From Geosiphon pyriformis (taxonomy: Eukaryota; Glomeromycota; Glomeromycetes; Archaeosporales; Geosiphonaceae), in contig JAAOMT010000512.1 of assembly GCA_016748015.1 (NCBI GenBank), forward strand, positions 16,263-80,262: DNA of 64,000 bases, in the 5' to 3' direction. The translations under genes and the position numbers were made by a program. Under the pieces are notes generated by a model. That model was not told the origin of the DNA. It was given only the letters and a program-made list of their open reading frames with translations, and made no database searches. Each line of letters opens with the position of its first letter. Position 1 is the first letter of the stretch. This document shows positions 11,129 to 21,187 of the stretch, piece by piece.

Positions 11129-12780
11129 TTAATAAATTGTTTAATTAATATTAAAATATTTTTTTAGTTTTTAAATAAGTCTTTTATTTAATTAATTAAT
11201 TTTTGTATTTATGTTTTAAGCTTTATTTTTTATAGTTTAATTGTAATTAATTTTATTTTTAATTAATTCTAAATTTTAAATTATTGTAATAATTTTTTAT
11301 AAAATATTTAAATTTTAAGATTATATTTATTATAAAATATTGTTTTTTAATTTCTTAATAAATTAGTTAAAACTTAAATATCTGTATAATAATTTTATTT
11401 AATAACTTGTATTTGCTTTAAAATTTAATTAAATTATTTTAAATAAGTAATCACAATTTTATTATTTTTTATTTAATAATACCAAATTGATTTTATAATT
11501 TAATTAATATATTAAAATTATAAAAGTATTTTAGAAATATAATATTAAATATATTAAAGTTAATTAATTTGTTTTTAAACTTTAATATTATAAATTAACT
11601 GTTTTTATTAAAAAAAATAAAAAAGGTTAAATATTTTAATTATTTACAATAATTGTTTTTTTTGTATTAATAATTTAAAAATATATATTATTAATTTTTT
11701 TAAAAAAATTTTTAGTTTAACAATATAAAAATAAGTTATGATAATTATTAGTAAATAAAAAACTTTAATTTTTGGATTTGCAAATATTTAATTTCATTTC
11801 TAACTTATAAGTTTTTAAAAAATATTAAAAATTAAATTTTAATAAATTTTTAACTTTAATAATTAGTATAATAGATTATTAAACAATAAATTTTTTAATT
11901 TTAAGTTTTTTTATTATTTGTTTGGTTAATTGAATTGTTGTTTAATATTTAAGCTTTTTAAAAATTTTTGAATTGGATTTTTGTATTCAAATATTATTAA
12001 AAACAAATTTAAAGTTTTTTTTGTTTTTTTCTAATTTGAAAAATTATTAAAACTAGTAAAAATAATTAATTTAAGATTTAAAAATTGTTTTTAATATTGT
12101 TTTAATAGTTTATTTTACAAATTTTTAATTTTATCTTAAATATTTAAAGTATTTAAATTTTTAATTATTAATTAGATTTTGAATTATTAAAAACATGAAA
12201 CTATTTTTATAATTTCTGTTATTAAGTAGTATATATTATTAATTTATATTTTATTACTTATTATTTAGTCAAATTATTATTTATTATTATTTAATTAACA
12301 ATTTAAATAAAAATATAATTAAATATATTAATTAAATTATATAATATTTTAAACTATATAAATTCAAAAATTTGACAAAATATTTAGTAAAAATTTAATA
12401 AAATAATTATTAATTTAATAAAATATACAGTTAATTTTCAAAATTTTATAAAAATATTAACAAAAAAAAATTATTAAAACTTAAAATAATATAATTAAAT
12501 ATATAAATAAAAATTTATTTATAATTATTTTTTAAAATTAACTATTCTTAATTAATATGCTAAAATTAATTAATTATTAATTTTAATAAATTAAATTAAT
12601 TTTTTTTCAAATTTATAAAGAAATATTTTTACTTTAAAATTATCATTATTAATTTTTATTTTATTTTATTTTGTATTATTTATTAAAAAATCTATAATTA
12701 AAAAATTCTGTATAAAAATAAACTTTAAATTGTTAAAATCTTTTTCTTGATTTCCTAATTACAATGAGAGCAAAATATTG
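11129..12780. other. AT-rich stretch without recognised genes
   Basis: About 1.65 kb of extremely AT-rich sequence, mostly A/T homopolymer mosaics. No reading frame above noise, no repeat family shared with the rest of the window, and no RNA gene recognised. The last 45 bases (12740-12784) are the left flank of G1. Confidence 0.65.
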
Positions 12781-13000
12781 CCGATGTTACCAGATGAAAT
12801 TAGAGATATTGTTTAGTATGAAATTATCCTTATAAATCTTATCATTAATTACCATATATTATCATTTCAAATTATCACTTATTATATTAGCAAAATGTCC
12901 GAAATTATCATTTAATTAATAATCCAATTTGTACATAACACAAATGTAACCTAAGTACAATAATCAATCATACAATACCCCAAAATATGTAACATTCAAA

Positions 13001-13121
13001 AGTTCACCGAAATTTGTATAAATTTGCCGAAATAATTGATAGTTTACCGAAATATCTAATAGTTCGCAGAAATAACTTGTAGTTTGCTGAAATGTATCTT
13101 TAGTTCAGCGAAATTATAGAA
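13001..13121 (+). repeat. Six tandem 20-bp U3 repeats in LTR-A
   Basis: Units begin AGTTYRCCGAAAT at 13001, 13021 (degenerate start), 13041, 13061, 13081 and 13102, so spacing is 20 bp with one 21-bp step. The conserved core is (C/G)CGAAAT with transitions at CpG. The same array occurs in the other LTR-A copies, e.g. about 29264-29380 and 55504-55600. Position upstream of TATA suggests an enhancer. Confidence 0.8.
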
Positions 13122-13164
13122 AAGAGCAAAGTTCAAGTTCATGGAATAGTGTTATAACAAATAG

Positions 13165-13172
13165 TATAAAAG
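13165..13172 (+). promoter_or_regulatory. TATA box of the G1 5' LTR
   Basis: TATAAAAG about 45 bp after the 20-bp repeats and followed by a conserved GCTTCTCTCTTTGAGAAAA stretch, the likely start of R. The motif is kept in the other LTR-A copies. Confidence 0.65.
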
Positions 13173-13767
13173 AAAAGCTTCTCTCTTTGAGAAAATATAT
13201 CTTACTTTAGATTTATTACTTAGAACCATTCCTACACACACAGAAAAAAATAAAATATTAAATAATTCAAAAAACCAAATTCTTTAATTATTGCACTTGG
13301 AAAGTCTCCAAAACCCAACTAACGTTTTGAAATTGATTAGCTACCAATTTCAATAAACTGTTAGTGACTCCAGGTCTGGATAGAAAACGTTTCTCTTAAC
13401 AGAATTTTATTTCTTTTACATTTCTTTTATTTTCTTTCTTTTATTTTCTTATTATAATCATTAGGGTAGTCTACAGACGAGATTCCTGTAGAAGAGTTGA
13501 CTTTCACAGCAAAGTAACTACACATTTTTAGTGAGCTTCCAGATGAGCAATTCCTGGAAAAGAGTTGACATTTACTACAACATAACTACACAAAGCAACT
13601 GGTACAGAATTGGCCATTTCACTTATAAGCCCAGCAGTTCAAATTATAGGAGATAATTTGAAGATAAATTCAGTTATTGAAGGTTCAACTACTTCTAAAA
13701 AACGTGAATTTGCAACCAACAGACAGTTACAACATTCAAGAAAAGAGACCAAAAACCTCTAGTAACA

Positions 13768-13785
13768 TTTGGTGCTCTCCTACAG
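13768..13785 (+). promoter_or_regulatory. Primer-binding site of G1 (cut by G2)
   Basis: TTTGGTGCTCTCCTACAG directly after the LTR. TGGTGCTCTCC would pair with a tRNA 3' end of GGAGAGCACCA; I do not assign the tRNA. G2 is inserted right after this segment, and the rest of the leader resumes at 21188. Confidence 0.7.
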
Positions 13786-14628
13786 TGTTACTGGAGGTTT
13801 TTGGTCTCCTTTCTTGAATGTTGTTGATGCCTGTTTGCTGTGAATTCACGTTTCCAGGAAGTAGTTGGACCTCCAGTAACTGAATTTATCTTCAAATTAT
13901 CTTCTATAATTTGAACTTGCTGGGTTTATAAGTGGAATGGCCAATTCCATGCCAGTTGCTTTATGTAGTTATATTGTAGTAAACGTCAACTCTTTCCCAG
14001 GAATTGCTTGTCTGGAAGCTTACTAAAAATGTGTAGTTACTTTGCTGTAAAAGTCAACTCTTCTACAGGAATCTCGTTTGTAAGCTACCCTAATGATTGT
14101 AATAAGAAAAGAAAAGAAAAATAAAAGAAATATAAAAGAAATAAGATTTTATCAAGGGAAACGTTTTTCTATCCAGGCCTGGAGTCACTAACAGTTTACT
14201 GAAATTGGTAGCTAATCAATTTCAAAATGTTAGTTGAGTTTTGGGGATTTTCTAAGTGCAATAATTAAAGAATTTGGTTTTTCAAATTATTTGATATTTA
14301 TTTCTTTTTGTGTATGTAGGAATGGTTTTAAGTAATAAATCTAAAGTAAGATACATTTTCTCGAAGAGAGATGCTCTTCTTTTATACAACTTGTTGTAAC
14401 ACTATTCTATGAACTTGAACTTTGCTATTTTCTACAATTTTGTTGAACTAAAGATACATTTTGGCGAACTACAAGTTATTTCTGTGAACTATTAGATATT
14501 TTGGTGAACTATCAATTATTTCGGCAAATTTCTACAAATTTCGGCAAACTTTTGAATGTTACATAGTTTGGGGTATTGCATGATTGATCATTGCAATTAG
14601 GTTACATTTGTGTTGTGTACAAATTGGG
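13786..14628 (-). repeat. LTR-A, 3' LTR of G2 (cut by the N gap)
   Basis: Head-to-head with the G1 5' LTR across an 18-bp spacer. It matches the G2 5' LTR (20207-21187) closely: three differences in the first 90 bases. About 139 bp of the LTR should lie inside the gap. Confidence 0.88.
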
Positions 14629-15058
14629 NNNNNNNNNNNNNNNNNNNNNNNNNNNNNNNNNNNNNNNNNNNNNNNNNNNNNNNNNNNNNNNNNNNNNNNN
14701 NNNNNNNNNNNNNNNNNNNNNNNNNNNNNNNNNNNNNNNNNNNNNNNNNNNNNNNNNNNNNNNNNNNNNNNNNNNNNNNNNNNNNNNNNNNNNNNNNNNN
14801 NNNNNNNNNNNNNNNNNNNNNNNNNNNNNNNNNNNNNNNNNNNNNNNNNNNNNNNNNNNNNNNNNNNNNNNNNNNNNNNNNNNNNNNNNNNNNNNNNNNN
14901 NNNNNNNNNNNNNNNNNNNNNNNNNNNNNNNNNNNNNNNNNNNNNNNNNNNNNNNNNNNNNNNNNNNNNNNNNNNNNNNNNNNNNNNNNNNNNNNNNNNN
15001 NNNNNNNNNNNNNNNNNNNNNNNNNNNNNNNNNNNNNNNNNNNNNNNNNNNNNNNNNN
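14629..15058. other. Assembly gap (430 N)
   Basis: Undetermined bases. By alignment to 20207-21187 the gap should hold the last ~139 bp of the G2 3' LTR and part of the G2 3' internal region. Its true length is unknown. Confidence 0.99.
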
Positions 15059-15144
15059 GTGTTTGTTTTGTTTGTTTTGTGTTTGTTTTGTGTTTGTTTT
15101 GTGTTTGTTTTGTGTTTGTTTTGTTTTTGTTTTGTTTTGTGTTT

Positions 15145-15210
<66 letters not shown>
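15059..15210. repeat. Low-complexity TTTTG/GTTTG repeat and 65-base T run
   Basis: A (GTTTGTTTT)n-type microsatellite at 15059-15145 runs into an uninterrupted T run (15146-15210). It borders the N gap and lies where G1 and G6 carry the env-position ORF, which is absent here. The run length is unreliable because of its position at a gap edge. Confidence 0.85.
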
Positions 15211-15211
<1 letters not shown>

Positions 15212-15329
15212 GTAAGATTGTTTCTAAATTATAAAGGAATAACTAGTAAAATTAAATTAAGTATTCAGGTTGGAAGGTTGTTCAATGAGAATTATTGGTT
15301 TTAAGTTTCAGAGAATATCTTCGGGATTG

Positions 15330-16711
15330 ACTAAAGGGGAATGTGTACCAATTTGTGGAATTAATGGTTTAGGATTGTTTCTGGAATGATAGTGTTTCAA
15401 ATGATCTCCATATGCAACTTTTGCTAGGATTTTGTCATCAAGTCTTAGCTTGTATGATCCGTTGCCTAGGACTTTATGGATAAAGAATGATCCATCCCAT
15501 TTATTTTCAAATTTTCCACTCTATTGTTTTTCAGCTTTAGTTCTGTGTAAGAGAACTTTGTTTCCAATTTTAAATTTATTGGTGACTGGAGGCAATTTGT
15601 CATCATGCTGTTCTTTTTGTCGAGCTTGGGAGTGTTCAATATAGGTGGCTGCTATTTATTGTTTTCCTTCCAATGTGCTAAGCAAAGTGTAGGCTCTTCA
15701 TTGAAGCATTTCTTGAAAATTGTTTTCATTGATTGGTTGTGCTGGGTATGTTTTTACTGTAAAACTAATTGGTAATATTGCTGTCCTTTCGTAAGTTAAA
15801 TCAAATGGTGTGTGTTTTGTGGTATCTTGTTTTAGTGTTCTGTATGCTAGCAATACTGATGGAATAAAGATATCTCACTCTTGCTTAAAATCAGTTGAGA
15901 CTTTGGCTAATGATTTACACAATGTTCTGTTAAAACGTTCCACAAGTCTATTTGTTTGTGGATGGTAGGGCGAAGACAGAGGTCTTTTGACATTGAATCA
16001 TTCGCAAATTTTTTGTATCAAGTTGTTCACAAAGTGTGTCCCTTGATCGGATAAAAGTTCAATTAGACATCCGTGTCTATAAATGATGTCTTCGTAGATG
16101 AAATTTGCTATTGATTTCACATTTGCTCATTAAATGGCTTTGGCTTTGGGCCATTTAGTAAGATAGTCTACAGCTATTGCAATATAATGGTTTTCTTAAG
16201 TGGTGATAGATAGTGATCCGACTAAATTGATACCAACTCAGTCAAAGGGTTGTCCAACTTTGATTGGATTTAATGGTTCAGTAGGGCATGTTCCTCCTCT
16301 TCTTTGACAACTATTACAAGATTCGACATATTCGTGAATGTCTTTTCTTATTTGAGGCCAAAAGTAGTATTTTAGTGTTCTTTGGGTGGTGCTATCTTTT
16401 CCGAAGTGTGCTAATGAAGGATCTGAGTGCATGTTGTATAATATAGTCTCTTTTTTCTGTTCTTGTATTAATCTAAGTGGTTTGTTTAAGTTTTTGAAAT
16501 TTCGATAATAAATAATGTTGTTGTGTAGAAAATATTGTTTGGTTTGTTGTTGTAGTTGATGTTTTTCATCTGGAGACCAATCTGTTGGAATTGTTAATGT
16601 TTCCAAATATTGTTTGAGATTGTTGTAGATTTCTGAATTCATTGTTTGTTGGCTCTTTTGGTTGGTTAAGTTGAGTGTTGGTTTTTGTAAGAAATTTGGG
16701 TTTGAGAACAA
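15330..16711 (-). pseudogene. G2 integrase
   Basis: Reads right to left from the zinc-binding N-terminus (16238-16711: H-SDPSLA-H, then SCNSCQRR) to the core and a C-terminal GPY/F-like part near 15480-15340 (KVLGNGSYKLRLDD). In the core the first catalytic Asp is Asn (GINLVGSL, near 16225), the second is kept (LLSDQGTHF, near 16050) and the Glu is kept (LVERFN). TGA follows FD just before the core (position Arg in G6), and several TAG/TAA codons follow. An intact enzyme would join cDNA to the host chromosome. Confidence 0.82.
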
Positions 16712-17560
16712 GAGTATTCTTGTCTGAATATCTTAGGTCATATCCAGCATCAATTTCGTGTGCTTTTTTGGGTTTTATTCCTTGTCTGTTGTTGTTGAAG
16801 TATTTAAGTTGTAAGGCAGGCTGATTTTTGATAAGGTAGATGAGTGTTGTTTCAATTTCTTTTGTTGCTTCAGGTTCTCCAAATTCAATTTCTTTTTCAT
16901 CATTTTTACTGGGCAAGGGAATACTAAGAGCATAGCATTCAGGACACCACTGTTCATCACAAGGCATAATGCATTCTTCACATAGTCTAATGTTCATTTG
17001 CTCTAATTGTTGAATTTGAGCTTCTTGGATTGGGTAAATGTGACTTGCAATTTGGTGGTAGACTTCTACTTTGTCTTTGTAATCAAATCCAGCTAATTCC
17101 ATGATGTATTCAATGTATTCTGCTTTCTTCATTTGACAAACATTTTCTTTGGTAGCTCCATTAATTAATGCCATTGCTAGATTGAAAATCATCTTGGCAT
17201 TATGGGAGTAGTAATAAAGTTTGTTGAGAACACTGTTATATGCTGTATTAAAAGGTGTTCCTCTTTTTACTTTTTCTGAAATTGATAAAGCATATTGGCA
17301 GGTCTGATTGCAGACTCCTCCTCTCATGGCTACATCAATTCAATTGCATTCTTCTGGTAGCATATCTCCACAAGTCAAACAAGAGGTGTTGTCCCATTTT
17401 CCACTCCTTTTTATTAGATGGCCCCATCGTTCTCTATAGCAAGCCTTGCAGTAATAACAAATATGATTTTCATATTCTTTTTCAGATGAAATACAGGCTC
17501 CCATTGACAATAGTTTCTTGTGGCAGTTCTTACATTTAAGGGGAATATAGGGGTGTTGTT
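16690..17560 (-). pseudogene. G2 Cys-rich module plus dUTPase start
   Basis: From 17560 downwards: CxxC pairs (one near 17445-17400, and SCLTCGDM near 17380-17360), then a GVCNQTCQYA motif (17327-17290), a ~100-residue helical stretch with no known fold, then a second cluster C-EE-C-IMP-C-DEQW-C-PE-C near 16990-16935. This passes into HEIDAGYDLRYS, the first dUTPase motif (16765-16730), after which the deletion joins unrelated sequence. The 17327-16566 frame is open for 253 codons across the junction. The module's function is unknown; metal binding is likely from the Cys pattern. Confidence 0.75.
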
Positions 17561-17591
17561 TCCTTGGTTCAAGTTTTGAGTAAGGGATATT

Positions 17592-18338
17592 TCATCCAGA
17601 GGTTTCGGGTTCAGAGTGTGAAGTAAAATGTTCTTGTTCTGTTTTATCGGCCCAGTTGGATGTTGATCCAAGAACCATGAATGTTTCAATAAGGGGTTTT
17701 TCCTCTTCTGGTTCAAATTCAAAAGCTGGGGCTTTTTCAGAGTGTTTGTTGAATGTACCACAAGTGGCAGGTACTCGGATGTGTTGTCCTTGGTAGGAGA
17801 TTGTTAACTCTTGTGTTTCCCAATTCAGATTAACATTGGCTTTTTGAAGCCAATCATTTCCAACGAGAGCTTGGTACTGGGGTGCATCTATTATAAGAAC
17901 TTTGACTGAAATGGTGATTCCATTAAGAGTGAATGGAAAATTGTCAATTTCTCTTACTGGGGTCTTTTTCATAATATCAGCAGTGACAATTACTGTTTGA
18001 GCTGGTCGGTTGACATTTTTTTTCAACTGTTGCATTAACTAGTAGGTGATAATGCTTCCAGCGGATCTACTGTCTAGAATCAAGCAAATTGTCTTTCCTT
18101 TGACTTCTGCTTCAGTATACATAGCCGTAATTGCTTTTTGTTTATTGGTGGCTGCATTGCTAAGCAGGAATGGTGACTTATTTACTTCGAACTCAAAGGA
18201 GAATATATTCAAAAGATTAACATTTTCAGTGATTCTGGCTGGTGAGATTGTGATGGGAGTATAGGAAGGGTTTTGTTGTTGTGCTGCAGCTCTACCTTCC
18301 GAGGATGCAGTATGGTGAAAATCTTGTTCTTCTGGCAT
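17592..18338 (-). pseudogene. G2 aspartic protease
   Basis: Retropepsin-like segment: the active-site region reads LILDSRSAGSII (near 18085-18050), with Arg in place of the Gly of D[ST]G, so it should be inactive. A TAG follows shortly (18039-18041 region). Downstream are the flap-type and hydrophobic strands (ISVKVLIIDAPQYQALVGNDWL). An intact enzyme would cleave the element polyprotein. Confidence 0.75.
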
Positions 18339-18339
18339 T

Positions 18340-20205
18340 GTTAAATAACTGGGTTGAGTGTGGTAGTGGTTGGGTCTTGGTTGAGTAGAATTTTAGGGGA
18401 ACCAATTGGTTGTTTGAACTGATTCTATTGTTGTTTACTTGGTATCGATTTTGTGGTGTGAATTGATTTTGTGTAATCAGTCTTTGAGCAGGTACTTGAT
18501 AATGTTGTGTGAGTGGTTGTTGGTATTGCTGTTAGATTGGCTGTGGGACGGGTTGATAATAGTTATTTTGGTATTGGGGTCTTGGTGGATAATAAGCTGA
18601 TGGTGGTGGTTGATAATAAGATTGCTGTGATAGAGGGTAACATTAATTACTCCTATTTTGTTGGTCTCGTTATAGCTTTCTGCAATCTCTTTTCCAGTGG
18701 CCAGAGATTTCACAGTAATGGCAATTTTGAGGCTGGTTATTGGAAAGTGGTACAAAGTTATTTTGATTTCGTCTTTGGGGTGGTTGATATCTTTAGGGTT
18801 GCTGTTGTTGTTGATTGGTGAAATAGTTTTCAACCTTCTTTGTGAGTTGGTTAATTTTTTTCTCAGCTGCTGAGCTGGTTTCTCCAATTGCCAAATTTAC
18901 AAATTTTGTGCAATTGATCTCTTTCATGGCCATTTTGTATCTTTTCGCATGCTGTATGGCTGAGTTTAAATCTTCTGGTACATGTGGGCAAACCTTTTTA
19001 ATTAGTTTATTTTTTAAACCAGTGATAAATTAATCCAAGATTTGAGCATTGGAATAATAATTGTTTGTTTCGAGTTGGCAAATTTATCTGAGAAGTTTGT
19101 TGAATTTTCTAATATAAGTCATAACAGATTTGGAGGGTTCTTGTTTGATATTTCGAAAATGATTGCGAAGGGTGATGGAGGTATTATTGTCAGTGAACTG
19201 TTCAAGAAAGGCTGCTTTGAAAGCGTTCCAATCATTGAATGAGACGGCCAAGTTTTCAAACCATTCTCCTGCTGTTTCTTTGAGAAAGTAGGGAATTGTT
19301 CTTAACATTCTGGCAGCATTCCATCTATTTGCATCTCCAGCTTTAGTAACTTGGTCGAGCCATTCTTGGGGACTGGTTTCAATGTCTTCTCCATTAAATT
19401 CAGGGATTTTTGCGATGTATGTTGTCATTTCATCTTCTTCATTTTCACTGTCTATTGATTCTTCTTCAGATATTTTAGGTTCATTTTCTTTGTTCGTTGC
19501 TGTCTCAGAGTGTTCACTTTGATTTTTAGCTAGAAAGTCAAGAAGATTGGAACTAGTTTGAAGAGGTTTTTGTTGTCTAATGGGACTTCTGAGTGATGTA
19601 AAATCTTCTGGTCTTGCAAATCGATTCAAGGGTGAATTAGACGTTTGTGCTTGTGCAAGTGAAGCTGGAAAAGGTGTGATAGTAAGTGGAAGTTTTGAAC
19701 TGGTTCCTTGTTCAGGTGTTTGTAAATGTTTGGCAGTTGTTTTTGGTAGTGTTGAAGTATTTGGGGTGGTTTTTGAGTATTGCTTTAATTTGTTTTTGCT
19801 TTTATTGCTTGTTTCTGTTTCCAATTCAAAATCAATAGAGTATTGAGACTGCACTGGATATGTTTCATCACAGTATTTGATAATGTTAAAATTAAGTTTG
19901 TGAAAGTAAGTGGCAAGTGTTTTGCTGTTAAGGTTTTTAGTTCCCAACTGTGAATAGTGTGCTAAATTATTGTAAAGGTTGCTTCTAACTTCTGAGATAT
20001 TGTAATTTCCAAAAAGATAATTGTTGATGCGGTTTTCAATGTATTGGTATACTGATTTCTTAACAACTTCAATTCCATTTGGAATGTTGAATCTTTGCTT
20101 GCAGTGGGTGTAAATTGATTGGTAATACTCTAGAGTTGTTGCATCTGGTGTGGTCGCCACTTTGAATTTTGTTGTTGCTGTGTTATTTCCGTAGGAGAGC
20201 ACCAA
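18340..20205 (-). pseudogene. G2 gag with zinc knuckle
   Basis: A 373-codon frame (20205-19084) starts in the primer-binding site without an AUG; the first in-frame AUG is at 19428-19426, 259 codons in. Parts: conserved N-terminal segment (LEYYQSIYTHCKQRFNIP), Pro/Thr-rich linker, acidic stretch, then the capsid-like retrotransposon gag domain (SPQEWLDQVTKAGDANRW...AGEWFENL...FLEQF). After a stop the frame continues to a canonical CX2CX4HX4C knuckle (C-HY-C-EISG-H-WKRD-C, near 18725-18680) and a Gln/Tyr/Pro-rich tail. An intact gag would form the particle shell and bind RNA. Confidence 0.8.
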
Positions 20206-20206
20206 A
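20189..20206 (-). promoter_or_regulatory. Primer-binding site of G2
   Basis: Minus strand TTTGGTGCTCTCCTACGG, immediately after the 5' LTR. Uncut, so it shows the full leader: it continues AAATAACACAGCAACAAC. Confidence 0.75.
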
Positions 20207-21187
20207 TGTTACCGGAGGTTTTTGGTCTCCTTTCTTGAATGTTGTTAATGCCTGTTTGCTGTGAATTCACGTTTCTAGGAAGTAGTTGGACCTCCAGTAA
20301 CTGAATTTATCTTCAAATTATCTCCTATAATTTGAACTTGCTGGGCTTATGAGTGGAATGGCCAATTCCGTGCCAGTTGCTTTATGTAGTTACGTTGTAG
20401 TAAACATCAACTCTTTCCTAGGAATTGCTTGTTTGGAAGCTCATTAAAAATATGTAGTTACTTTGCTGTAAAAGTCAACTCTTTTACAGAAATCTTGTCT
20501 GTAGACTACCCTAATGATTGTAATAAGAAAAGAAAAGAAAAATAAAAGAAATGTAAAAGAAATAGGATTTTATCAAGGGAAACGTTTTTCTATCCAGGCC
20601 TGGAGTCACTAACAGTTTACTGAAATTGGTAGCTAATCAATTTCAAAATGTTAATTGGGTTTTGGGGATTTTCCAAGTGCAATAATTAAAGAATTTGGTT
20701 TTTTGAATTATTTGATATTTATTTCTTTTTGTGTATGTAGAAATGGTTTTAAGTGATAAATCTAAAATAAGATACATTTTCTCAAAGAGAAATGCTTTTC
20801 TTTTATACAACTTGTTGTAACACTATTCTATGAACTTGAACTTTGCTATTTTCTACAATTTTGCTGAACTAAAGATACATTTTGGCGAACTACAAGTTAT
20901 TTCTGTGAACTATTAGATATTTTGGTAAACTATCAATTATTTCAGTGAATTTTTACAAATTTCGGCAAACTTTTGAATGTTACATAGTTTGGGGTATTGC
21001 ATGATTGATCATTGCAATTAGGTTACATTTGTGTTGTGTACAAATTGGGTTATTAATTTAAATAATAATTTCGGACATTTTGCTAATATAATAAGTGATA
21101 ATTTGAAATGATAATATATGCTAATTAATGATAAGATTTATAAGATAATTTCATGCTAAATAATATCTCTAATTTTATCTGGTAACA
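20207..21187 (-). repeat. LTR-A, 5' LTR of G2
   Basis: 981 bp, TGTTACCGGAGG...TCTGGTAACA on the plus strand. Complete, so it serves as reference for the gapped 3' LTR. The 20-bp U3 repeats are at about 20850-20970. Confidence 0.92.

Larger units (their letters stand above)
12785..13767 (+). repeat. LTR-A, 5' LTR of G1
   Basis: 983 bp, TGTTACCAGATG...CTCTAGTAACA. It pairs with 29046-30027. U3 has six 20-bp-spaced repeats (13001-13121) just upstream of a TATA box. Followed directly by TTTGGTGCTCTCCTACAG (primer-binding site). Confidence 0.92.
13786..21187 (-). mobile_element. G2: minus-strand gypsy-type element nested in G1, RT deleted
   Basis: 5' LTR 20207-21187, 3' LTR starting at 13786 and running into the N gap. 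Flanks are ACAG (13782-13785) and ATGG (21188-21191). Joining the flanks gives CTACAGAAATAACACAGC, the same sequence as the uncut G3 leader near 45390, which confirms an insertion. The internal region keeps gag, protease, the Cys-rich module and integrase. A deletion near 16682-16692 joins the dUTPase start to the RNase H/integrase spacer, removing most of dUTPase, RT and RNase H. It must have moved before the deletion or with help in trans. Confidence 0.88.

Noticed and set aside
11129-12780. AT-rich block as a centromere, origin or organelle insert
   Set aside because: Only base composition supports it; there is no satellite unit, organelle gene or other specific signal.
13001-13121. Regularly spaced repeats that resemble a CRISPR array
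   Set aside because: Units are adjacent with no unique spacers, are found in every LTR-A copy in U3, and the genome is eukaryotic.
14584-15304. Long reading frames across the N gap with poly-Phe/Val-Cys-Phe ends
   Set aside because: They consist of undetermined bases plus a GTTTGTTTT microsatellite and a T-run; there is no real protein.
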